Shown: one piece after another, positions 31,701 to 45,110 of the stretch
Numbering within the stretch: position 1 is the stretch's first letter
Layout of the letters: each line of letters begins with the position of its first letter
Assembly (NCBI GenBank): GCA_947034885.2
Contig: OX344758.2
Span: forward strand, 17,759,067-17,823,066
Origin: Thuidium tamariscinum
Taxonomy: Eukaryota; Streptophyta; Bryopsida; Hypnales; Thuidiaceae
Direction: 5' to 3'
Length of the DNA stretch: 64,000 bases
Position numbers and translations under genes: made by a program
The notes under the pieces: generated by a model
Seen by the model: only the letters and a program-made list of their open reading frames with translations
Told to the model about the DNA's origin: nothing
Database searches by the model: none

Positions 31701-34700
31701 TTTGTCTCATAACTGCCATGCCCCATCCACAACTTCAATGTCGTTTAATAGAGGTGGTACTTTTGTACATATTAATTCCATACCTGTCCTCGTTTGTGGT
31801 CTGAATTTTGAGCTTGGAGAAGATGTATATCAGAATATTTGAGGCCAGAATGATGCAAATTTCACAGAATTGAAGACCTATACTTGGTTTTTTTACTATC
31901 AAGTATGCACACTCAGCTGCTGATTTTTTTGGCAAGAAATATAATTATTGTCTCAATTGCAAATTACTGGACATAGCGAGATTCAAGAGTGAAGTATATA
32001 TACTCTTCTCTCTGTTGTTCAATTTCATTTTGGGCATCTTCCTCCACCACTTTGCGAACCTCCTCGTGGTCCAGGGTAATCTGCTCCTTTGTTTCTTTCG
32101 TTTTCTGAAGCTCTTCTTGGGTATCCTCAAGTTTTGCTTCATATGCTTCCATGAGCTCCTGAGAAGTGAGAACGCCATGACAAGCTCCACTGTCAGTTGC
32201 GGATGTAAGAGAGTATTTACCGTAGCATCTGTTAACCATTTGCCTGCCTTAGTGCCATACTTTGGGCTTCAGGATTTGGGCTCAGAGAAAAAAATTATTG
32301 TTGTAGGGTTTTGAAATTTGGACTTGAAAGATGAACATGGACGGACTTCATAACTTTCAAAAGACTCAAGAATGTTAATAGATCTAATGCCAAAACCATT
32401 CTACTAGATCTCTGATATCCATAATTGTTCGTGGTTTATAGTTGGTGTTAGGCTCACAATAAAAAGCAAAAAGAATATGGAATAAAACCCTCTTTAAACC
32501 CTAAACCCTAGACCCTAAAACCCTAAACCCTTAAAACCAATTTCTCGTGCCTGGAGCGCAAGTTCATGAGCTTGTTTCATGGTGTCCATTTCTTGGGTCC
32601 AGCGTGCATTCTCGACCTCGTTCCTAAGCACAACCTCATCGTACCTGAACATTTTCAAACGAAGTTTTTAGATAGAAATTCGAGAGACACTGACGTATGG
32701 CGAAAACAGTAAACATAAAATCTTGAGAATATTGAATTTTCGAGATCCACCACCCGAGATCCATTATTATGTCACGATGAAGTCAATAATTATGAACACT
32801 CACGTCAATTCGTCTCCGAAATCCGATGCTAAATTTTATCATTTCATGTAGTAATTTCAGATGAAAGGGAAGAACCTTGAGATTTCCACCATGATTTTTT
32901 TACAGTAAGCTTCTTCCATGTCCTTGAGAAGCTTCGCATGAATCGCGTGCAGCTCATTCCCTTTTCGTTCCACATCGAGCTCCTGCATTGACCAACAAAC
33001 ATTATGAAAGTTGAAGAGCAAGATAACAAAAATTCCTACCTCGCAATTATTAATTTACTAGAAAAGCCGCTGTGGCTTGATTCAAAAGCACACAGCAACT
33101 ATTAATAGAAGCTGTTTGAATTCTTCTCACTGTGTCGCAAATCGTTAGAATGAGCAACAATTTCTCCAACACTCGTCTTCTAAAATCGCGATTAATTAGA
33201 GCACCAAATACGAAGGAAAACCAATTTGGGAGTTCAAATCTCTGGGTTTACCAATCGTGTACCATTTCAGCTTTAGCCATATAAAGAGTTTGGTTCTTGG
33301 CAGTTAATTCGTCCAGAAGTCCCTCGTAGTGTTTTTCCAGGTCCCGGATCTTCCTGGCCACTTGTTCGTTGTTGTATTTGATCTCATATTCGCAATGCTT
33401 CTCCGTGTCCACGACCTGTAGAAACATGCGAATCAACACCGAAGCTTACTTAGACATTGTTGAACCAGCTGACAGAAGAGTCAATAATCTGCTTACAAAT
33501 CAATGAAATCACCAATACAGATTGACCATGGGCTGGCTGGCGGAAGAGATTTGGTGTTTATTTTATGAATTTTGCGTTATCAGGGTTTAAGGGTTTAGAG
33601 TTTAGGGTTAATAACGCAATTTGCGTTCAGCTTTAACACAGATTCAACACAAATCCATGTCAACCCACCAACGGTAGACTGAACTCGGCTTGATCCTGTG
33701 GACATTGGCTCATTGTCATGACGAACAGACACTTTATTCACGCCGGACTGCTTATTGCAAGTGGATCGGAGTTTATTATATATAGACTGAACTCGTGTAT
33801 GATGATATACATTACCTTAGTTTCAAGCTCCTGAACTCTCTCTACGTAATCGTTGAGGTCAGCTTGGGAGATTAACACCTCTTGGCTCCAAGTTATGGTG
33901 GCATTGGCTTGACGAGAGTCAGGAGTGCGCACATCAAACATTACCATCATTCCATCCTCCGATGCACAGAAGAGGCGGTTGTCACAGCTAAGGCAGACTT
34001 TGACTACCGGCGCCGCAAATACCTTTACTTCGTGAAACACTCCTGTGGCCTGACATCCAAAGCTCAATAATTATCATCATGATAAGCAATACCTAATTAA
34101 GGTACCAATATTAATAGTCAGTTTTGTTGAATTCCCATGATTCCACTGCCAAAAAATGTGACATCTATGTGCATGAGTAAACTGGTGTAGAATTTTAGGG
34201 TGGGTATGGATCTATGTCTGAGAACGCGTGGGTTTTATTGGTAGCTGAAACTGCTACTGAAACTAGTTTAAAGCTAAGTTATTTCAGAGAAGCTTGCCTG
34301 TGAAAGGATATTGGTAGGCGCGAATGGCTCCATGTTCCGTTCCTGCAAACACAAGGTTCCCGTCTACAAATTGGACCAGGTGTGTGAGGTTGACGTCGCT
34401 TTCAATTGTCTGCGCCCCAACAATGAACCCCAACCGTTCTCAATGAAGAACCCCTGCCACAGATTACAAAAGAGTCATATCGAGACGGACAAATGCGGAG
34501 TGATTGTCTTTACCTTCATAACGTGCTTTCTAGCTAATTGAATGATCAAGGTGGGTGGAAAGTTAGTACGTTATGATTTGAAATTGTGCTCTAACTTTGT
34601 TGTGCTGGTACAAATTCAAAAAGCGCTGAAATGGGTTTGTTTAAATTTCATGTTAGTTTCAACCAAAAAATTTCTTACGACGAAAAACTTTCCAGCAAGA

Positions 34701-37700
34701 TTCGCATCTCAGAAGTTAGAAGTCACATTTGATCGCACTCCACAATATCATCGATCTCAAGGTAGTTCTCGCACGCAGAGCTCATGAATTAAGGTACAAG
34801 TTGCGAGGTTTTATATTTAGGGATTGAGAATTATATATAAGGTTGCAAGACGACTCAACTTGGAAGAAGTCGACTGCATCCATCTCTCGAAGCTTACAGT
34901 CGGAAGTGGCGCTGAGGAATAATTTGCTATTGGACTTGCCGTTGACACCGATTACACATTTCTGCGTGATCCCTTTGATGACGTGCTCCCGGCTTCGCGT
35001 GCAAGTCTGCAAGTCCCATTCATAGATGGCTCCATCCATTCCCGCAGTCACGATGTGGAAGTCATCAGGAGCCCACCAGATGCTTTGAACCTGCTCATTC
35101 ATCGCAAGCAATTCCTTGAAGTTGGGATCGAGGGTCAGCAAATTGCTCTTGAAAATTGAGTGGGCGAAAGCAATCGACAGAAGGGTAAGATGGGCGAAAT
35201 CAATCAACAACTGAGATCATGAGTCCGTTCAAAGATCGAGGTGATTGATGGCAGAAAGTATGCATACTCACCTTGTTTAAGTGAGCTCGCAAATTACCAA
35301 CAGGGCTTCCCGTATAAGTTGAAATTATGTGAACGGAGTTGCCGCTCACGGCTGCAAAGTATTGACCGCCGTGACTGAAGGCGCAGTTGGTGCACCCTTT
35401 CACGGATGCAAACTCCTTCCATAGCCTCAAGTCATTGAGAAGCATATCAAATAAGCACAAGCAGTCAAGAAATCCAACGATCAAATACAACCCTGCTGCC
35501 ACGATCGACCGCAAGTGGTCAGTAAATATTCAAAGTCCTGACTGCAGATGCTTACAACCCCACAACTGTATGTCTCAAGCATTACACGGATAGAATTAGC
35601 AAATCGAAATTAGCATTTGAATTCGTCAATTTTCAGTATATCAAAGCAGGAAGTCTTGTTAGAAGACAACTTTGAAATGCACCCAAAGACTGAATAGGAC
35701 AACAAATGGAAACATGATTAACAGGACTTCATCTTGAATTCAATGCAGAAATTTCTTAATGTGATGGTTATGTATTGACTGTAATTGTTGAGGGTAAGGT
35801 TCGGATTGAAAGTTGAAGGCCTGCACCATTGGGATGCATGGAAACCGACAACGCTTCCGATGGAAAAACCTTGAGAATCTCGCACGACAGGTCTTCGTAA
35901 TTCCAAACGCGCACGCTGTTGTCCGTGCTGCAGGTGACCACAAATGGTTTGAGCAAACAGGTGTCCAGGCCTGTTATGGAGGCTTGGTGGTACGACTGCT
36001 CCCGCCATCCCCAATGAGAAAGAAAAGCAACTCAGATATTGTTCATGAAACCATGAATGTCAGAACACCCCAAAACCATCAGAAATTCATCCCAAAATTC
36101 TGCATAAGCATAACATTCAGTAGCAGCCTGTCACACTGCCTCCCAATGGATGAAATGGTGTGGAATATTTCACACCATTCAGTAACTAAAGTTGCAAACT
36201 TCAAGAAATGTCAGATGAAATTAGGTGATGGGGACTTCACAAAGGGAAAGGCAGTCCTTCTATGGGCTACTGAATGTTATGAGGTGGAGGCACCAGTAGC
36301 CGACCATTTAAGCAATTTCAGAGCAGATTGTGCATAGGATGAGGTGGGGGAAATGTTTCCCATGTAGAAAGAGAGGAGATATACGGAGATTCTAAAATTT
36401 TCAAAATTCAATTCCCAAAAGTGAAATTAGTGTGAATTTCAAGAGCCAAATGGTACTTAGATTGATCAAGAGCCAATGTTTAGAGTCTTTCAATTCCAAT
36501 CATTCAAGAATCACTTTCTTGTCTGCTACTTCTTACTTCCTATGCTCACTGATTTGGGACATGTGTTGTAGTTACCTTATTAGTCTCAACTGCAAAAGGA
36601 TAAAAAAAAATACAATTAAATTTCTTGTTGGAAATCTATTTTGGCCTTCATTGGAAATATTGCATCTCTATGGGTTGAGACTTGGGCATGGCTGGTTATT
36701 GGTACATCAACTTTAGTTGTAGGTACCTTTTTTTATAGAATATGAAACTAACACTTTTGTAGTATTAGCAAGAGAAAATTATGAATTTAAGGGTAAAAAT
36801 TGGAATTGGGAGATAAGGTATGAAATTTCAAACTAGAACTCCCTATACTATTGAAACCATTGTGACGGAGCTTGATTGTAATACCAAAATCTAGAGGGTC
36901 AAAAATATATAGTCAACCAATTGCAATTGAGTGTCATGGTGGAACAATTTAATTGCACTTTGTGGGACACTTTCAATAAAAACCACTCTATTTGTTACAT
37001 ATTGAAATATAAATGGTTTTGGATGTTTTCATCTCATATTCTGAATGGTTCAAAAAAATCATAGTAGCAATGAGCATATATGTTAAGGAAGTGTAAGAAC
37101 CTCTAAGTGGACATTTGATGAAATGGTGTCACTTGACATCTTGTCAATATCATCAAAAGAGAAGTGGATGAGGCAGTTGTTGGATAATAAGCAAATCAAT
37201 GTATCCTCGGCAGATGACAAAGTCAATCCACAAACTTGAGCATTGGTTTCTTCTACTTTAAGTGAACAAAATCTTTTATAGGTTTTATGAACTCTATCAT
37301 ATTTGTAAACTGAAATTGTTCCACTTTCACCACAAATGATGCCCTTTGAATATGAGATAATTGTATGGGCAATGCATATTTCATCTCCAAAGTTTTGCAT
37401 TGGTATTCTTGCAATCACCTGGATAACAACTCTAGCCACAAAAATGAAATAACATAAATATGTTCCTATAGCTCAATAGATTGCCTATTGCCAACAAATC
37501 ATTATTTATAAATCAACATTGAAATTGAACCAATCAAATCAAATATTTATAGGCTCTAGATCTCGTTGCCATCTTTCAATCGCATTCTTTTCAAAGCTAA
37601 AACTAATGCATAGCTAAGTTATATGCTTTTGCTCAAACTAATGAACTTCTTTCAAAATAAATACTTAGAATGATGCAAATGAAGCTCCTACTCTTCCAAA

Positions 37701-39952
37701 ACCATGAAAACACTAATATATAGGAATTTTAGAGAATTCAATGTGCGTCAAAGAGAAGTTCACCTCTCCCTTGCTAACATACAAAAGCTCTCCAGAGTCT
37801 AGGGCATATACACATCCACAATCTACAACCAAAGCTTCCTTGCTACTATTCCAATTTCTTCTTTTCTTGACAATTTGGCTATTTTTTTGTTCTTCATCCT
37901 TCTTTTTTACTTCATCATCTTCAATTGCCTCAAAAGGTGGTGGAATCCAAGTGTGGCATAACACCTTGTGCCCATCTTGGTTAGTGTAATCAGTTGACAC
38001 TTGTTGCAAATCATTGTCTACCCTCTTGTAGGTCTTAGCAAATCCATCACCACATACAGTTATCCAACTATCATCGATAGGACAACACCGTACCTATAAA
38101 TGTATAATTCTTCCAGAGTTGGTAGTGCATTTTGTATGCCATCTTTCATCAAGGTTGGTATACAACCATCGGACATCACCAATGATATCATTATCTCTCT
38201 TTTAGAATATATTTTACAAATCTACCAATAACATTTTGTCAATGTAAGATATTGAGGTTGATGTAAATGAGCCTCTCAATGGTTGTAAAGAGAATAATTA
38301 GAACTTGTTATGCAATCTCTTTTAAATTGCACTTTAAAACTACTAGAAAATTTTATTTTGTTGTCTGTTTATAATACTTACATTTAAAGGGGGAATATTT
38401 TAAAATTTTAAAAATAATTTAAAAATAAAGAATGTAACCACTATATATACATATACAAAGATGTTGCATTCTAAAAAGATAAAGCATAGAATAATTTTTT
38501 AAGTAAGGGAACTAATGAAATCCTAAATCTTAAGAAAATAGGTCTTTTGACATTTTAATTAGTAATAAATGGGATGATAATAAAACTATTAAAATTAAAA
38601 ATCATCATTTTGTAACAATTCTAAAGAGATGGCCACTCACTAAAAAATAGACCAAACTAATATTTCACATGTTCCAAAATGCAAGCATAAAAGAGCTAAC
38701 TTTGTGAACTTTCATTGTACAATATAGAATTTTAAAAATTCTTTTATGAAATAGTTTCTTGTCAACTTGAAGACCATCTTCTAAAAATTTCATCTCCAAA
38801 TTCTTTAGGGGGAGCTAGAAGTACTACTAAAATTCTCTAAATTGGCTAGTGTAACATTTAATAGGGGACTATTCTTTTTTAAAATTAAAAAAAATTAAAA
38901 TTAAAAAAAAAAATTGATTAAGATGCATTATAGTCATTAAAAACGTATCCAAAATGTTGAATCTTTTGGATTTATAATACAAAATTTTTAGTAAAAAACA
39001 GATCAATGTAAAGTGTAACAAAAATAGTACAAGTATTTTTTGCATTCATCTACAACCTTTAACTCAAGGTCAAAGTGTTATCCTAATTTTGATATTTAAA
39101 AATTTGAATCAATTTCTTGAAACTTCTTATAACATGCTTAGTTTCAACAACTGGAAATTTAAAAATAGGATAAATACAATGTAATCCTCAAAATTTTATG
39201 TTTGAATTGAAAATAATCAATATGACAATCATTATATTTGATTATAGAAAAGAGTTAAAGTGTATAGAAGTAGGAATGGTTTCAAGACAATCACTAAAAA
39301 ATTGATACCTTCATCCAAATAAATTTTGTCATTTGTATTCTATAATGTTGTGTTACTAATTATAATATTGATCAATCAATAGAGATTTATTTATAAGCTC
39401 AAAAAGACTTTGGTAAGGGACCTAACCCTATTTGGCATGAACCTGGTAGGCGCCAGTAGAGTTGAGTGTAGTAGTCTTGACTGAACCAACTACTTTGATC
39501 CCCATAATGTTCCACAATTGTAATTGCCACTCAGGTGAGCCACCCAATGCTGCAATGTGCTTTCCATCACATGTAAAGCACAATGAAATGTATTGATGCG
39601 ATCCAACGGCAAGACTCATCAATGAGCGTCTCTTGATGAATTTAGCAATAGCATACACATTGATCATGGGTAAGCTTATATTGCTACTTCCAATTTCAGC
39701 CACAGCTAAATTCCGACGATCAAGGCTAACAGTGATGGCCGAGATGCCACACATAGTAGAAGTGCCAGTAAGAAACCGCGAAGATGATTTGAAATCAAAG
39801 AGGCTCTTTTCAATTACTAAGTGACTCGCTACCATCACAAATGTTGAATTTTCAAGAAATTGTACATTGTCTTTCAAGGAGCCTTTCACTCCAAATGATG
39901 CACTGGGTGTCATAGGCAATTCTATTAGTGAAGTTGTTGTTGTCATTGCCAT
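28800..39952 (-). CDS. CFAP57: Cilia- and flagella-associated protein 57 (WD40 plus coiled coil)
   Basis: Eighteen exons read right to left: 39443-39952, 37764-38093, 37101-37418, 35827-35995, 35272-35492, 34860-35090, 34298-34409, 33816-34042, 33263-33415, 32876-32982, 32551-32644, 32004-32158, 31527-31712, 31078-31162, 30653-30780, 30018-30183, 29615-29746, 28800-29183. Phases close to about 1,235 aa, near the 1,250 aa of the animal protein. Residues 1 to about 680 form WD40 repeats (CSTDNSVRVWNYE, WWAPDDFHIVTAGMDGAIYEWDL, ASEDGMMVMFDV). The rest is coiled coil, with stretches matching CFAP57 such as YEAKL, ELEKFKWVLDWKIKDL and EFGHQRELLERK. In animals and algae the protein belongs to axonemal inner-arm dynein regulation, so here it should serve the sperm flagellum. 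ATG at 39952 (MAMTTTTS) is the first in frame. Introns 7 and 11 use GC donors. The exon 4 acceptor could lie 3 bp further out. Confidence 0.93.
31493..31512 (+). repeat. Telomere-type repeat in CFAP57 intron 13
   Basis: TTAGGGTTTAGGGTTTAGGG, nearly three perfect units, starts 13 bp inside the intron from the exon 13 donor (31525-31526). Confidence 0.9.
32485..32531. repeat. Telomere-type repeat in CFAP57 intron 11
   Basis: About six CCCTAAA units, some imperfect (CCCTAGA, CCCTAAAA), about 20 bp downstream of the GC splice donor of exon 11. Confidence 0.9.
33572..33619. repeat. Telomere-type repeat between short inverted arms, CFAP57 intron 8
   Basis: CAGGGTTTAAGGGTTTAGAG and TTTAGGGTTA (33581-33610) are bracketed by TTGCGTTAT (33572-33580) and its exact complement ATAACGCAA (33611-33619). 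The symmetrical arms suggest an end-capture repair event or a foldback. Confidence 0.8.
36155..36192. repeat. Palindrome shared with the 6.1-kb region
   Basis: GAAATGGTGTGGAATATTTC and ACACCATTC (36154-36182) form a palindrome centred on AATATT. The core TGTGGAATATTTCACA also forms the centre of the palindrome at 6148-6185, read on the other strand. Lies in CFAP57 intron 3. Confidence 0.65.
36310..36740. repeat. Dispersed repeat in CFAP57 intron 3
   Basis: Same-orientation partner of 17450-17880 (see there). It lies wholly within the intron and does not touch a splice site. Non-coding. Confidence 0.65.
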
Positions 39953-40659
39953 ATTTGCTTCAAAGTTCAAACACTAATTCTATCTAATTTTGTCAATGGA
40001 AGAACAAGCCTAACTACACTTTTGTTGATTATAAGGCACAATCATTCTATAGTCTTTCAAAACCTTGAACAACAACAAAATATCACCATTTTGAAGAATT
40101 TTCAGTTGTTGCAATTGTCATTTGTGCAAATACCTCATTCAAGTATCTACTGTAATATTCATTGAATGATTGAATCTAGTTTTTTCAAAAAAAGAGAAGC
40201 TTAAAGTGAGCTTCATTGAAATAAGTTATCTTTGTATTAGCCTTAAAAAAAAACTTAAGCAACAATATAATTATCACTATTTTGTAGAACATTGATTGTT
40301 CCAAACAAAATTTGTGCAAATGTCTCACTCATACACTCACTGTATTTAATTTTTTCAACAAAAAGAAGCCTAATCATATTCCATTGAAAAGAATTGCATT
40401 CCATACATGGCCTCTCATAAAATGTTACAACATAACACAATCCTCTTCAAAACCTTTTGCAAGAAGAGAGTAAAGGTATTTATACACCATAAACTTTTCA
40501 TTGTTACAACTAATTGTTGGTTAGCTCTTGGTTTATTCTAACTATAGTTAATTTATAACCATTGTGGTTTAATCAAATGCCTAAGTGAATAGAAAATAAT
40601 GCAAAATATGTACTAATTTATAAAGACTTATGATCTCTAGATAAGAACATGATTTTTAA
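39953..40659. other. Upstream region of CFAP57
   Basis: AT-rich with scattered 'TTGTGCAAAT' repeats (about 40122 and 40311) in two related blocks of about 190 bp. It probably holds the CFAP57 promoter. No TATA box selected. Confidence 0.35.
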
Positions 40660-41260
40660 TCTCTAAAGTCCTAATGCACATTTTTGGAAATATAGATTTT
40701 TTAAGTAGCTCACTACAAATGAAATTTTCATTTTATTTTTGAAAATTTCACAATATGTAGTTAAGAAGTAGTTTTAAGGTACAAGAATTATCATAAGTTT
40801 CAACTACATAGTTAAGAAGATATTATTTGATATCTCTTAGTGCTTCTTAGATAGCTTAAAAAAGTGACTTCTTTAAGAAATAAAAATTTGAATATGGTTT
40901 CCTAGATTTGAATATACGTAGAAAGCATTGAATCAATTCTATTTTTTTTTATTGATAAGATGAAATTTATGAGGAGTTTTAGGTTGCAAGGTAGGTGCGG
41001 AATCTCTACTCTAAAATAAACTTTGAAGTCCTTTATTTGAGTCAATTTTCAATATTTTTGAAAAAAAATCATCAAAAGTACATTTTTTATTACAACATTA
41101 CCACCATTCATAATAGAATTTTTTGATCCTATAACTGAATTCTTAACAATTTAGTATTTTGAATCATATTATACTTCTTTCTAATCACAATTTTTTTCAA
41201 GCATGAATATAAAATTATAATTGTTTTATTGAATTTTTTATATGTATTTCAAACTTTTGT
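40660..41260 (+). repeat. Degenerate copy of the 10.2-kb foldback element
   Basis: Follows 10850-11260 block by block: TAGCTCACTACAAATG, TAGTTTTAAGG, AAGAATTATCATAA, TGACTTCTTTAAG, AGCATTGAATCAATTC, GCGGAATCTCTAC. Strongly diverged and AT-shifted, so old. Confidence 0.65.
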
Positions 41261-42316
41261 TTCTTAACATTTCATGGAGAAATAAGTTGTTGGATCTACA
41301 CATTTTTGTATAAATAGTTTGAAAGATGAAATCTAACTATATAGAAGGCATTGAATTTTACTTCTTTTTTAAATTCAAGTGTCAAAATCTAGCAATTGGT
41401 AAGGTTTTGAATTTTGAAATTTTAGGAGGGTATAATCTAATAATCTTAAACTATAAGATCTTATGCTTGAATTTGTTTATAAAAAAAAAATAGATGAATA
41501 TTTTAGCCTTACTTTGAGTTTGAGTACTTTAAAGCAATTTTAGGCCTTAAAACATTGAATTGCTATATGGGTTAAATATAATTAATTTTATTTAAATATT
41601 TGACAATAAAAGATAACATTGTGCATTCTACTCTTCTTCTTTATTCTATCCCTATTAGAGCCATTGTGAGTCTCCAATTAGTATTGGAAATTCATTTATA
41701 ATATTTTGAAGAATAAAATGTAACATTATGAACATTACATAGTCTAGTCATATTCTTTACTATAGTAGCATTCAAGGCTCACATGTTTAAAAGCTCATTT
41801 ATAATATATGGATCTACTAAATGTAATTCATCCTTACTTATAAATAATTTTATAATTAGTATATAAGACTTGAATTTTTTGTACTTAGCTATTCTAATTT
41901 GTATATTTTTGATGCAAATTTGCATTGTAATCAACGCAAAACATCATCTAGATTGTATTGAAGTCACGTTAAAGGCTTCAAACTTTCTTCTAGTGTAATT
42001 TTTGAAAAAAATAATATTAAGGTATATGTTGGTTTATTCACACTTGAAATCCATAAAATAATTTATTATTTCACCATTAAATGCATCAACAAGCACATAT
42101 ACATTTACATAAACATATAGGTTTTGTAATGATGATGATCATAATGCTAAACATGACTATTAACTACTATATGTTAATAATGAGATCGTCAATGTAATGC
42201 TATATTTGGCTTTTTACTTGCACATAGTGCTAGTATTGACGGTGGTTGTGATATACTTGGCTTGTCTATATTCTATTTTATAAGAAAATATTGCCAAAAG
42301 ATCTAGTATTGAAGAA
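41261..42316. other. AT-rich gap after the transporter gene
   Basis: No gene or clear repeat seen. The part next to 42317 should be the transporter's 3' untranslated end. Confidence 0.4.
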
Positions 42317-45110
42317 TTAAGCATAGAATTTGTAATTCTTGGCTGAAATGATGATAGAAGCCAATCCTCCAATAGATGAAAATATCATGAGTAATACACC
42401 AATTACAATGATAATCTGCAATATACAAAAACTTAGTTAGAATAGTTTTTGGAGTTGATATTCACTATTACAAATTTATAAAAACAAAATACACTCAAGT
42501 ATCAAACTAACATTCAAATGCAAATTATCCCTAAACCAAAAAATCTAAAGCAAAATACAAATAATAATTGATTTTTAGTCTTCATTTTTTAAATTCATAA
42601 AGAATATTAAAATATTTAATTGAAAGCATACTCACATAGTTTAGAATCCAAGTAATGCTCCAAGGTTTTGGTTTGTACACACACAACCATATGATACAAG
42701 GCAACTGCCAAACAGAATAATTAATATAAAAAATAAAAATGGTCACAAAGAAAAAATTGAAAATAAAATTGAACATGTAGAAAAAATATAAGATAAAATG
42801 AAATAAAAATAAGAATCTAAGAATTTTCCTTACAAAGTAGGTGGTTGGGGCAAAAGCAAAACCACCAAAAAATCCCATTAATGCGCTAAAAAATGGAATT
42901 GATAAGCCAATGAAAGATGTTATTGCTGCAATAGTAACAAAAATCCAAATGTTAGAGTCACCAAAACTATCTTATTTAAAAATAATCACCAAAAAAATAT
43001 TCAAGTCAATCATTTTTCAAATCTAGAAATACAAATAAACGCAAATAAATAAACCTTGGTAAATTTACTATACACATATCTCAAAGAGTACTCACCAACA
43101 TAGGCTGATCTTGTTATAAGCCTTAATTTCCAAGAAGGTGCAAATCCAGCTTTTTTTACCAAAGCAGTTTCCATCATATCAAAAACTGGCATTGCGTAAA
43201 GCTACAAAAGTCCAACAACATAATATTATTAAAACCAAAATTCATAAAAAGTAACATCAAAATCAAAAATATCTAAAGGTAGATATGAAGTCTAGTCACT
43301 TTATATCTTTTAGAATTGAAATATGAAAAGATAAAAAATAAAATTAATAATACAATATATTTACCTGATAACTTCCAATGACATGGATAACAACAAACAT
43401 ATTTGCAATAGCAATAAGAGTAGGTGGCCTTGCCACATATGTAATAATATTTTCTCCAACATGATTGCCATATGCCCAATAACCTACAAATGCCACCGGA
43501 AAGTAACAACAAGCAACAACTCCATAAGCCCATAAAACACCATTCCACATTGGAATTTTGGATGGTCTTTCTGGTGTAGATGGTATTGTAGCTTGGATTT
43601 CTAATACCACATTATGACCTGCAAATGCAAACGCTATTGTTCCAAGAGCATTACATATCCCATAGAAACTCTTTGAAGTAGAGAGATTTGGTAAAGTATA
43701 TTCGGGATATTCACCAAGCAACAATGGTGGGCTATTGTCATTACGGAATACAACGGGAACCACCCATGCTATAGTTGAATAACTGTTTTACAAGACAATT
43801 AATATGTTAATATGTATATATAATACCATAGTATACAATATTGAAATATAATTAAATAAAATCATTGAAATTGAAGTTCTACAATCAATAAAAAAATAAA
43901 TCAATAAAATCTTAATATCATAAAATGAATGCATAAGGATTTGTCCATGATATAAAGGCAATTGGTAGTACCCTTAAACTAGTAAAGAATTTATACCTCA
44001 ATGACATGATTGCAGCTGCTAGAGAAATCCAAGATATCGAATTGAAGTTTGGTAGTTGAGCCAAAAGGTAGTGGCATGAAGAAAAAATAAGAATAAATGC
44101 CCATTTTTTTTCACTCAATGTACAATTATCTTGGCATGCAATGGTGTAAATTTTTTGTAGTGAGTTTCCACCGGTAACCATATACATGATGTCTACACCA
44201 ATCTCAACAATCAATTGTTGAGGTACAATAATCCAAAGGCCAAGCTTTTTACCAAAAGCTTCTTGTCCCAACTCATGATAACGATCTAGTCGCTTGTCCG
44301 GCACCATTTCATGCATTTGAACCATTTGCCAAAGTGTATAAAGTGTAATTGCCCATGAAAGAAGCATAGCAACAATGCCGGGACCCCTGACAACAATTTA
44401 AAAGGAAAGGAACAATCACTATATTGAAGTCAATGATAAAATTGTACACAATAGTATAAGATAATGTTGATTGTTAAGATTATTTTGAAACTTTATTTCA
44501 AAAAACAAGATACTTCATCATAATATTTATCAATCCTATTTTAGTGTTTTTTTACCAAAATGTTAAATTCTCAGAAAGCTAGCATCTGTAAAAATTGATT
44601 TTATGATTAAAATTTTTTTGATACAGCTATATCAAACTTACAAAATTTCCACAACCTTTAATCAATTTTTAGTGACATGGTATTCTATATTATTGATTAT
44701 GTATTATAGTTAAATCATAAAATATTCATATCTATGTTTAATAATTTTAAAGAAAATACCAACGTTTTTTTGTGAAAAATAACGTACCATGTGAGGTAAA
44801 CCATAGCATAAGGCAGACCCAATACACCTGCCCCAACCATTGCTGTAACATTGTGGAAAGCAGCATACCACCATTTTGCATTTCGACTACCCGTAATGGG
44901 TAACCAATTGTCAAGGTTTTTCTCAGACTACAAAATATTAGAAAAAAATAAATTAATGCCAATAAATATATAGAAACTTATCAACAAATCATACTATAAA
45001 AGTCTTGTTTTTAAATATTCTGTAGTCTCAAGTATTTCACAAGAAAACTTACTTAAAATATAAAATTGAAGTTAGATCAATACCATTGTTGCACTCGGAA
45101 GGTTTGCCAT
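42317..45110 (-). CDS. Lysine/histidine-type amino acid transporter (LHT family)
   Basis: Eight exons read right to left: 45084-45110, 44788-44927, 43997-44386, 43365-43782, 43096-43201, 42834-42925, 42636-42704, 42317-42415. All are GT-AG, phases close, 446 aa, the same length as Arabidopsis LHT1. Diagnostic stretches are [113 protein letters not shown] and [17 protein letters not shown]. The family has about eleven membrane segments and imports amino acids with protons across the plasma membrane. The exact substrates (lysine, histidine, other neutral or acidic amino acids) cannot be told from sequence. The start gives the short N-end MANLPSATM; an in-frame TAG lies 9 codons up. A possible extra leader exon is at 46091-46109. 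Confidence 0.93.

Noticed and set aside
32485-32531. A true chromosome end or assembly join
   Set aside because: The tract is short, imperfect and inside an intron of a gene that reads through both sides in phase.
35813-36337. 174-aa plus-strand frame opposite CFAP57
   Set aside because: Its first part is antisense to the WD40 exon at 35827-35995 and the rest is intron. No domain seen.
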